64,000 bases of DNA from Allosphingosinicella indica (GTDB taxonomy: Bacteria; Pseudomonadota; Alphaproteobacteria; Sphingomonadales; Sphingomonadaceae). The notes below the pieces were generated by a model that searched no databases, was not told the origin of the DNA, and saw only the letters and a program-made list of their open reading frames with translations. The DNA lies in assembly GCF_900177405.1 (NCBI RefSeq), contig NZ_LT840185.1, forward strand, positions 1,851,501 through 1,915,500, written 5' to 3'. Of this stretch, positions 57,366 through 64,000 are shown piece by piece (the stretch's first letter is position 1; the number at the start of each line of letters is the position of its first letter). Both the position numbers and the translations under genes were made by a program.

Positions 57366-59801
57366 GTGGCGGAATCGTTCCGGATCGCGATCGTGGGATC
57401 GGGGCCCGCGGGGCTCAGCGCCGCTGGGCGTGCCGCGCAGCTCGGCATCAGCCACGTGCTGCTCGAAAAGACCGACCATCTGTCGGACACGATCTACAAA
57501 TATCAGAAGGGCAAGCACGTCATGGCGACGCCGAGCCAGCTCGTGCTGCGCTCGGACCTCGATTTCGAGGCGGGCAAGCGCGAGGGGATTCTCGGCGTCT
57601 GGGATCGGCAGGCGGAAGAGCGCAAGATCAACGTCCGCAAGAATTCCGACGTCAAGGCGATCAGCGGCGCCAAGGGCGATTTTACCCTGACGATGACGAG
57701 CGGCGATACCGTCAAGGCCGAATATGTCGTGCTTGCGATCGGGACGCAGGGCAACCCGAACAAGATGCGCTGCGAGGGCGGCGATCTGCCGCACATCCAA
57801 TATCAGCTCGACGATCCGGGTGAATATATCGACGAGCATATCACGATCGTCGGGTCGGGCGATGCGGGCATCGAGAATGCGCTCGGCCTCGCCGCCGATC
57901 TCGAGCAGAACAACACCGTCAGCATCCTCAACCGCAGCGCCGATTTCGCGCGCGCGAAAGGTGCCAACGTCAAGCTGCTGATGGAGGCGCGCGATAACGG
58001 CCGCGTCAGCGTCTATACCGAGACTTCGCCCGCGAAGGTGGAGAAGGGCTGGCTGACGCTGGAGACGCGCGATGGCGAGCAGCGTATCCGCTGCGACCGG
58101 ATCATCGCCCGCCTCGGCTCCGCGCCGCCGCGCCAGTTCGTCGAGGCCTGCGGCGTCCAGTTCAGCAGTCCGGAGCGCGAATCCTATCCGCAGCTTTCGC
58201 CGCAGTTCGAGACGACGGTGCCCGGCATCTACGTCATCGGCGCGCTGGCGGGCTATCCGCTCATCAAGCATTGCATGAACCAGGGCTATGACGTCGTCGA
58301 GTTCATCAACGGCAATGCCGATCTCAAGCCCGCCGACGAGCCGATCCTGGAGCAGAAGTTCAAGGCGCTTCCCGGCACCCGCAGCGTCGAGGAGTGGCTC
58401 GCCTTCTTCCGCCGCCGCGTGACGATCCTCAACGATCTGTCGATGTTGCAGATGCGCGAGTTCATGCTCGATTCGGAGCCTGCCATGTATCGCGCGGGCG
58501 ACGTGCTGGTGGAGCGCAACGAGCCCGGCTCCTCGCTCTTCGCGATCGCCGACGGATCGGTGATGGTCGAGATCGATCCCACCAACCCTGACGTCACCGT
58601 GCCGATCGAGCAGGGCTCGATCTTCGGCGAGGTCGGCCTGATTTCGGGCCGCCGCCGCGGCGCGACGGTGCGCACCGCCACCGGCGCGATCGTGATCGAG
58701 ATTCCGCGCATGTCGGCGCTGAAGCTGATGGCGACGGTGCCGGCGGCGAAGCGCGCGATCACCCGCATCTCGACCGAGCGCCAGCTTCTCCAGATGTTCG
58801 GATCGGCGCTGTCGCCGGAGGATCTGCACGAGGTGCTCGAAACCTCCGAGATCAAGAGCGTGCGTGCCGGCGAGTCGATCATCAACGAGGGCGAGGAAGG
58901 CTATGACATCTTCGTCATCCGCTCGGGCTCGATGGTCGTCGAGAAGGCGATCGGCGGCAAGTCGGTATTCCTCTCCTATCTGCCCGCCGGCTCCTACGTC
59001 GGCGAGATGGCGCTAATCGACGGCGGCCGCCGCACCGCGACCGTCCGCGCGGCGATCAAGTCGGAGGTCATCCGCCTCGACGGCACGGCGATGCGCAAGT
59101 TGCTGGAAAGCAAGCCGGAGCTGATGAACCGCTTCAAGAGCGAGATGTCGTCGCGCCAGTCGCTCACCAGCTTCGTCGAGGCGAAGAAGGATGGGTTCGG
59201 CGGCGTCGTCGACATGTATTCCTCCGTCGCGACCTTCCTGCTCGAAAACGGCATCGGCGAAGCGACCGACGTGCTGCTGATCGACGAGAAGCTCTGCGTC
59301 GGCTGCGACAATTGCGAGAAAGCGTGTGCTGACAGCCACGAGGGCCTGTCGCGGCTCAATCGCGAGGCAGGTAAGACCTTCGCGCATCTCCATGTGCCGA
59401 CCTCGTGCCGGCATTGCGAGCACCCACATTGCATGTCCGATTGCCCGCCGAACGCGATCCATCGCGGCCCGGACGGCGAAGTCTTCATTGACGAGACCTG
59501 CATCGGCTGCGGCAACTGCCAGCGCAACTGCCCCTACGGGGTGATCCGGATGGACAAGGTGCCGCCGAAGAAGCCGGGGCTGCTGCAATGGCTGTTCTTC
59601 GGCGCGGGGCCGGGGCCGGGCGAACCGTCCAAGGCCTGGTCGTACAAACGCAGCGATCCGGAAAAGCCGAAGAAGGCGATCAAGTGCGACATGTGCGCCG
59701 GCATCGACGGCGGCCCGGCCTGCGTGCGTGCCTGCCCGACGGGCGCGGCGATCCGCGTCGCGCCGGAGGAATTCTTGACGGTGGCCCGCCTTGGCGAATG
59801 A
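57366..59801 (+). CDS. FAD oxidoreductase, two cNMP-binding domains and four [4Fe-4S] sites in one protein
   Basis: This 811-aa fusion has four parts. Residues 1-330 are a pyridine-nucleotide-disulfide-type FAD/NAD(P) domain (IAIVGSGPAGLSAAGRAA and IVGSGDAGIENA, without a CxxC active site). Residues 370-480 and 500-600 are cyclic-nucleotide-binding domains (FGEVGLISGRRRGATVRT, then GEMALIDGGRRTATV). From about 640 a DmsB/HybA-type ferredoxin follows with 16 Cys in four clusters (CVGCDNCEKAC, CRHCEHPHCMSDC, CIGCGNCQRNC, CDMCAG...CVRAC). No signal peptide is present, so it is cytoplasmic or peripheral. GTG 57366 is preferred (GGGGGTGGG upstream) over ATG 57345. Confidence 0.9.
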   Translation: MAESFRIAIVGSGPAGLSAAGRAAQLGISHVLLEKTDHLSDTIYKYQKGKHVMATPSQLVLRSDLDFEAGKREGILGVWDRQAEERKINVRKNSDVKAISGAKGDFTLTMTSGDTVKAEYVVLAIGTQGNPNKMRCEGGDLPHIQYQLDDPGEYIDEHITIVGSGDAGIENALGLAADLEQNNTVSILNRSADFARAKGANVKLLMEARDNGRVSVYTETSPAKVEKGWLTLETRDGEQRIRCDRIIARLGSAPPRQFVEACGVQFSSPERESYPQLSPQFETTVPGIYVIGALAGYPLIKHCMNQGYDVVEFINGNADLKPADEPILEQKFKALPGTRSVEEWLAFFRRRVTILNDLSMLQMREFMLDSEPAMYRAGDVLVERNEPGSSLFAIADGSVMVEIDPTNPDVTVPIEQGSIFGEVGLISGRRRGATVRTATGAIVIEIPRMSALKLMATVPAAKRAITRISTERQLLQMFGSALSPEDLHEVLETSEIKSVRAGESIINEGEEGYDIFVIRSGSMVVEKAIGGKSVFLSYLPAGSYVGEMALIDGGRRTATVRAAIKSEVIRLDGTAMRKLLESKPELMNRFKSEMSSRQSLTSFVEAKKDGFGGVVDMYSSVATFLLENGIGEATDVLLIDEKLCVGCDNCEKACADSHEGLSRLNREAGKTFAHLHVPTSCRHCEHPHCMSDCPPNAIHRGPDGEVFIDETCIGCGNCQRNCPYGVIRMDKVPPKKPGLLQWLFFGAGPGPGEPSKAWSYKRSDPEKPKKAIKCDMCAGIDGGPACVRACPTGAAIRVAPEEFLTVARLGE

Positions 59802-59888
59802 AGCCGGCGGGATCGCACCGATGCGTAAGGGGAGCCCGGCCGGTATCCGGGGCATGGGAACGGCTTGGGGTGCGGGGGCGCTGACCTG

Positions 59889-60767
59889 ATGGCGAGCAGG
59901 GGGTTAGGACAGATCGGCGCGGGGTCGGCCGCAGTGAGCCATGAGAGCTTCCTGCGCCACAAGAGCTACCGCTGGCTGAAGATCGCGACCTTGCTGTGCT
60001 TGGTGTCGCTCGTCGCCTATATATTCGCGGACGTGCAGCCGCGGCCGAATGGCGGAAGCTGGCTCGGCTATACGCTCGGCACCATCGGCGCGCTGCTGAT
60101 CCTCTGGCTGACCTTGCTCGGCGTCCGCAAGCGCGCGATGACGCCGGGGCGCTGGTCACTCAAGGCGTGGACCTCGGCGCACGTCTATCTCGGCCTTTCG
60201 CTCATCATCGTCGCGACGCTGCACACCGGCTTCCAGTTCGGCTGGAACGTCCACACGCTCGCTTATGCGCTGATGATGCTGGTCATCATCTCGGGCATCT
60301 ACGGAATCAGCGTCTATGCGCTGCTGCCCGGCGAGCTTTCCGACAATCGCGTCGAGATGACCAAGCCGCAGATGATCGAGGCGGTGCGCAAGGTCGATCA
60401 GCAGCTCCAGATTTCCGCGCAGCCGCTGGCGATCGAGGATTCGGAGCTGGTGCTCGCCTCGGTCGATACCGATCCGTTCAAGGCGGGGCTCTTCCGGCGC
60501 CTTTCCGGCCATTATCCCAATTGCGGCAACCGCCGCGCGCTGCGCGAGATGCGCCGCCGCCTCACCACCGCGACCGGCGAGGAAGCCGACAATCTGGAAA
60601 CGATCGTCGGCCTGCTGGAGCGCAAGGAACTCGCGCTGTCGCGCATCCGCCGGCATTTGCGCATCCGCGCGATGCTGGAGGTGTGGCTCTACGTCCATGT
60701 GCCCGTCACCTTCGCGCTGATCGCGGCGTTGCTGGCGCACATCATCTCCGTCTTCTTCTACTGGTAA
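59889..60767 (+). CDS. Cytochrome b-like membrane protein
   Basis: This 292-aa protein has five predicted helices. Helix 3 (AHVYLGLSLIIVATLHTGFQ) and the last helix (YVHVPVTFALIAALLAHIIS) each carry paired His residues that could ligate b hemes; NVHTLAY adds another. A soluble loop of about 110 residues lies between helices 4 and 5. It is located between the Fe-S fusion and the decaheme gene, fitting a quinol/electron transfer unit across the membrane. Heme binding is inferred. Confidence 0.7.
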   Translation: MASRGLGQIGAGSAAVSHESFLRHKSYRWLKIATLLCLVSLVAYIFADVQPRPNGGSWLGYTLGTIGALLILWLTLLGVRKRAMTPGRWSLKAWTSAHVYLGLSLIIVATLHTGFQFGWNVHTLAYALMMLVIISGIYGISVYALLPGELSDNRVEMTKPQMIEAVRKVDQQLQISAQPLAIEDSELVLASVDTDPFKAGLFRRLSGHYPNCGNRRALREMRRRLTTATGEEADNLETIVGLLERKELALSRIRRHLRIRAMLEVWLYVHVPVTFALIAALLAHIISVFFYW

Positions 60768-60780
60768 GGGGAGCGAAACG

Positions 60781-62634
60781 ATGGCTTTCCTGACCCGCCA
60801 AATCTCGCACAGCGCCGAAGGGCGCGAGATCGTTCGCAGCGCGCGGATCGACGATGATCTGATCCGCATCGGCCGCGATCCCTCGTGCGACATCAAGCTC
60901 ACTGATCTCGCGGTCGCGCTGCAGCACGCCGTCATCGAGCGTATCTCGGGCGGCCAGCTCGGCGTTTCCGCCAGCACCGGCCTTCGCGTCGAGCTCAACG
61001 GATCGAGCGTGCCGTTCGGCCGCATCGATCTTGCGCAGGGCGGTGAGATCCGCATCGCCAGCCACCTCATCCGCGTCATGCCAACGCCCGCCGGCGCCGA
61101 CGATGTCGAGCTGGTGCTGGAGCGCGTCGCGGAGGGCGAGGGCAAGCTGGACGCCGCCGACGATGCGCGCTTCTCGCTCGTCTCGGTCATGCCCACCAAG
61201 CGCATCGCCGCCTGGGCGGTGGTGGTGGCGGTGCTGCTCGCCTTCCTGGCGTGGCCGATCAAGAGCGCGTTCGACCAGCGTCAGGCGCAGGCCGCGCAGG
61301 CGGCGAGCCCGCCGGCGGCGATCCCCGCCGCGGCGCAGAAATTCCACGCCGATTCGATGTGGAGCAGCGGCAAGCTCTCGCAGGCGCACGCCTCGCTCGA
61401 GAACAATTGCGTCGCGTGCCACGCCACGCCGTTCGTCGCCGTGCGCGACGAATCCTGCCGCGATTGCCACGTCTCGATCCACGATCACGCCGATCCGTTC
61501 CGCATGGCGCGCGCGCAGCCAGACCTTTCGACCTGGGGCCGTGTCCAGCTTGCGGTGAAGGAGACGTTCAACCTGCCGCCGGGCCGCTGCGTCGATTGCC
61601 ACAAGGAGCATGAGGGCAATCAGGTGATGCCGGTGACCGAGCAGCGTTTCTGCAGCGATTGCCACGGGGGGCTCGACAAGAAGCTGCCCGACACCAAGCT
61701 CGGCAATGCCGATGATTTCGGAAAGACCCATCCCGAGTTCCAGCCCGCGGTCATCACCCGCTGGAACGGCGATCAGCCAGTGCTGCAGCGCATGTCGCTG
61801 GCCGCCAAGCCGAAAGAAATGAGCAACCTCAAATTCCCGCACGATCTCCACCTCTCCAAGACCAACGGGGTGGCGCAGATGGCGCGGCGGCTGGGCTCGC
61901 GCTTCGGCTTCGGCCAGGCGATGGAGTGCAAGGATTGCCACGTCGCGACGCCGGACGGGGTGCGCTTCCAGCCGGTCGACATGGAGACCGATTGCCAGAT
62001 GTGCCACAGCCTAGCCTTCGATCGGCAGGGCAGCACGCTGCGGACGCTGCGTCATGGCGATCCGGCGCAGGTGGTTGCGGACATGCGCGACTTCTACCGC
62101 GCCCGCGTCCCCAATCCGCCGGCGACGCTGGGCGGCATGTCGCGCCGCCTGCCGGGCGAGAATATCGATGTCCGCAACCAGCGGCAGTTCCAGATCGCCA
62201 ATGCGGCGCCGGGCCGGGCCGAGCGCGCCATCCGCGCGGTCTTCTCGCCGGGCGGGGCCTGCTACGATTGCCACGTCGTCCAGCCGCCGCCGCCGGGCTC
62301 CCTCAATTACGAAATCCGTCCGGTCGCCTTCCCGATCCGCTTCATGAACCATGGCTGGTTCGACCATAAGGCGCATGCCAACGAAACCTGCACGAGCTGC
62401 CACAAGGCGGAAAGCTCGGCGAGCGCGACCGATCTGATGCTGCCCGATCTGGCGAGCTGCCGGACGTGCCACGGCGGCGAAAACTCGAAGGCGGACGTGC
62501 CGTCCTCCTGCGCGATGTGTCACGATTATCATATGGACACCGGCGTGCCCTCGATGCTGATCCGCCAGCAGGTGCGCGGCAAGCGCCAGGACACGACGGC
62601 TAAGGTGGAGCCGGCCAAGGCGGCATCGCGATAG
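60781..62634 (+). CDS. FHA-domain / TM / decaheme cytochrome c fusion
   Basis: This 617-aa protein has an N-terminal FHA-like domain (LIRIGRDPSCDIKLTD, LNGSSV). The usual Ser before the conserved His is absent (VALQHA). One TM helix follows (AAWAVVVAVLLAFLAWPI, about residue 140), then a periplasmic domain with ten CxxCH sites (CVACH, CRDCH, CVDCH, CSDCH, CKDCH, CQMCH, CYDCH, CTSCH, CRTCH, CAMCH). The topology places hemes outside and FHA inside. It follows the cytochrome b-like gene by 13 bp. Confidence 0.9.
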   Translation: MAFLTRQISHSAEGREIVRSARIDDDLIRIGRDPSCDIKLTDLAVALQHAVIERISGGQLGVSASTGLRVELNGSSVPFGRIDLAQGGEIRIASHLIRVMPTPAGADDVELVLERVAEGEGKLDAADDARFSLVSVMPTKRIAAWAVVVAVLLAFLAWPIKSAFDQRQAQAAQAASPPAAIPAAAQKFHADSMWSSGKLSQAHASLENNCVACHATPFVAVRDESCRDCHVSIHDHADPFRMARAQPDLSTWGRVQLAVKETFNLPPGRCVDCHKEHEGNQVMPVTEQRFCSDCHGGLDKKLPDTKLGNADDFGKTHPEFQPAVITRWNGDQPVLQRMSLAAKPKEMSNLKFPHDLHLSKTNGVAQMARRLGSRFGFGQAMECKDCHVATPDGVRFQPVDMETDCQMCHSLAFDRQGSTLRTLRHGDPAQVVADMRDFYRARVPNPPATLGGMSRRLPGENIDVRNQRQFQIANAAPGRAERAIRAVFSPGGACYDCHVVQPPPPGSLNYEIRPVAFPIRFMNHGWFDHKAHANETCTSCHKAESSASATDLMLPDLASCRTCHGGENSKADVPSSCAMCHDYHMDTGVPSMLIRQQVRGKRQDTTAKVEPAKAASR

Positions 62635-62649
62635 GATCATGAAAACGCG

Positions 62650-63504
62650 ATGCTGATCGCGCAGATTACCGACATCCACCTGGGCTTCGAGCCCAACAAT
62701 CCTGCCGAGTTCAATCGCAAGCGGCTGGACAAGGTGCTCGCGCGCCTGGTCGCGACCAACCCGCGACCCGACATGCTGATCGTCAGCGGCGACATGGCCG
62801 ACACCGGCGACGACAGCGCGTCCTACAAAAGGCTGCGCTCGGCGCTGTCGCAATTCCCGGTGCCGACCTATTTCTGCATGGGCAATCACGACAGCCGCGG
62901 CGCCTTCACCCGCTACTTCCCGCACATCCCGACCGCCGACGGCTTCGTCCAATATGCGGTCGATGATTGGCCGCTCCGCATCCTCGTCCTCGATACGCTG
63001 GAGGAGGGGCGGCACAGCGGCAATTTCTGCGAAACGCGCGCCGCCTGGCTGCGCGCGCGGCTGGCGGAGGCGCCGGACAAGCCGACGCTCATCGTCCTCC
63101 ACCACCCGCCGATCGACAGCGGGCTGAGCTGGATGACCGAGAATCCGGAAGCCGAGTGGGTGCTCCGGCTGCGCACGATCCTAGAGGCGCAGGACAATAT
63201 CGTCGCGATGGTCGCCGGCCATCTGCATCGGCCGGTGATGACGCAATGGGCGGGGACGCGGCTGATGGTCTGCCCGTCGACCGCGCCGCAGGTGGCGCTC
63301 GATCTCGCCGCGATCGATCCGGACAAGCCCGACGGTCGCGCCATGATCGTCGCCGATGCGCCGGGCTATGCGCTCCATCTCTGGAACGGTGCCTCGCTCG
63401 TCTCGCATTTCGACAGCGCGGAGGAACATACCGTGCTCGCGCGCTACGAGCCGGCGCTGCAGCCGCTCGTTCAGATGCTCGCCGCCGAACGCGCGATCGA
63501 CTGA
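62650..63504 (+). CDS. CpdA-like metallophosphoesterase (class III cyclic nucleotide phosphodiesterase type)
   Basis: This 284-aa enzyme has the binuclear metal motifs: DIHLG, VSGDMADTG, MGNHDSRG, VLHHPPIDSG and AGHLHRPVM. The family hydrolyses cAMP or other phosphodiesters. It is the last gene of the plus-strand cluster, 15 bp after the decaheme gene. Two cyclic-nucleotide-binding domains in the first gene make cAMP a plausible substrate. Confidence 0.85.
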   Translation: MLIAQITDIHLGFEPNNPAEFNRKRLDKVLARLVATNPRPDMLIVSGDMADTGDDSASYKRLRSALSQFPVPTYFCMGNHDSRGAFTRYFPHIPTADGFVQYAVDDWPLRILVLDTLEEGRHSGNFCETRAAWLRARLAEAPDKPTLIVLHHPPIDSGLSWMTENPEAEWVLRLRTILEAQDNIVAMVAGHLHRPVMTQWAGTRLMVCPSTAPQVALDLAAIDPDKPDGRAMIVADAPGYALHLWNGASLVSHFDSAEEHTVLARYEPALQPLVQMLAAERAID

Positions 63505-63525
63505 GCGCGCGTCGCTCCGGCTACC

Positions 63526-63612
63526 GTCATCCCGGCAAAAGCCGGGATCTCACCTCTTCTTCACAAGCTGAACGTCGAGCAGGTTCAAGATTCCGGCGTT
63601 CGCCGGAATGAC
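63526..63612. repeat. REP/BIME-like hairpin doublet
   Basis: Hairpin 1 at 63529-63548 is ATCCCGGC-AAAA-GCCGGGAT. Hairpin 2 at 63590-63609 is ATTCCGGCG-TT-CGCCGGAAT. GTCAT at 63526 and ATGAC at 63608 are opposed. Such elements follow genes in many alphaproteobacteria and may end transcription of both convergent genes. Confidence 0.6.
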
Positions 63613-63629
63613 GACCTGTGATGTGGAGC

Positions 63630-64000
63630 TCAGTTGCCGCCGCGCGCCGTGTTGCCGCTCGGCCCGACCCAATCGGCGAAGGTGCCGATGTCGCGCACCT
63701 TGTAGGGGAAGCCCTTGCGGTTGAGGAACAGCCGCTCCTGCTCGGTGCGGGTGAACGGCCGCGACCCGAGGCGCCCGAAGATCGCGATCTGGCCGCCGGT
63801 CTCGTCGACGCCGCGATCGCGGTCGAGGCCCTTGGAGAGCGACAGCGCCGGGCGCGGCGTCTTCGCCCAGGCGATCAGCTCGGGCTTGGGCGCGGGCGAG
63901 AAGCCGTAGACGTTGGGGGTGCTGGCGAAGGAGGTGAGCTGCACCACCTTCATCCCGTTCCGCCCGTCGGCGACATAGGCGAAGAGCGAGGCGTTGGTGG
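63630..64000 (-). CDS. LVIVD-repeat beta-propeller protein, C-terminal part (runs off the right edge)
   Basis: The reading frame continues to base 64000 without a start, so only the C-terminal 123 codons are seen. Visible are YVADGRNGMKVVQLTSFAST (LVIVD repeat) and RPFTRTEQERLFLNRKGFPY. LVIVD repeats form beta-propellers, often secreted. The gene is convergent with the phosphodiesterase. An internal ATG at 63953 is not a likely start because homologous sequence precedes it. Confidence 0.7.
   Translation of the reverse strand, partial: TNASLFAYVADGRNGMKVVQLTSFASTPNVYGFSPAPKPELIAWAKTPRPALSLSKGLDRDRGVDETGGQIAIFGRLGSRPFTRTEQERLFLNRKGFPYKVRDIGTFADWVGPSGNTARGGN

Overview
The window is a high-GC alphaproteobacterial chromosome segment, most likely from a sphingomonad (Sphingomonas or a close relative). 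The protein families, the genome-wide GC bias and the Sphingomonas-like small phage genes all point there. About 41 kb of it is one complete-looking siphovirus prophage, inserted in the 3' end of a tRNA-Glu(CTC) gene.

Host left flank (1-7.77 kb). A partial Nramp manganese transporter (mntH) is divergent from mntR, with a palindromic candidate MntR box between them. A secreted M20 peptidase, a RarD-type permease, a LysR regulator and dihydropteroate synthase (folP) follow on the minus strand. An ALDH7-type aminoadipate-semialdehyde dehydrogenase and a heme-binding FABP-like protein complete this side.

Prophage (7774-48516), bounded by perfect 47-bp direct repeats. One long leftward program runs from 44.5 kb down to 11.3 kb: Cro/CII-like regulators, early genes, a prim-pol/P4-type primase-helicase, HNH nuclease, terminases, portal, prohead protease, HK97 capsid, connectors, tail tube, a frameshifted tail chaperone, tape measure, GTA-like tail tip genes, an SGNH-hydrolase receptor-binding protein, endolysin and an overlapping Rz/Rz1 pair. 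A probable leftward terminator lies at 10.7 kb. A CI-like S24 repressor diverges from the Cro-like gene. Related 14-bp operators sit there and again at 46.15 kb, in front of the rightward xis/int operon. An iteron-like array with a 20-bp inverted repeat follows the primase gene. Several cassettes on the opposite strand interrupt the structural genes: a lipoprotein, a PH-domain protein, an AT-rich membrane pair and a four-gene membrane cassette. They look like lysogenic conversion or exclusion genes (morons). A SRAP protein sits near the left end.

Host right flank (48.5-64 kb). A PP2C phosphatase and a transmembrane Ser/Thr kinase face a TagH-like FHA protein. OmpA, PilZ, class II DAHP synthase, UDP-GlcNAc 2-epimerase and a CcmI-like TPR protein follow. 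The most unusual locus is 57.4-63.5 kb. It encodes a fusion of FAD oxidoreductase, two cyclic-nucleotide-binding domains and four [4Fe-4S] clusters, then a b-type cytochrome-like membrane protein, then an FHA-TM-decaheme cytochrome c fusion, then a CpdA-like phosphodiesterase. Read together, this looks like a transmembrane electron conduit wired to cyclic-nucleotide and phosphoprotein signalling. That interpretation is inference.
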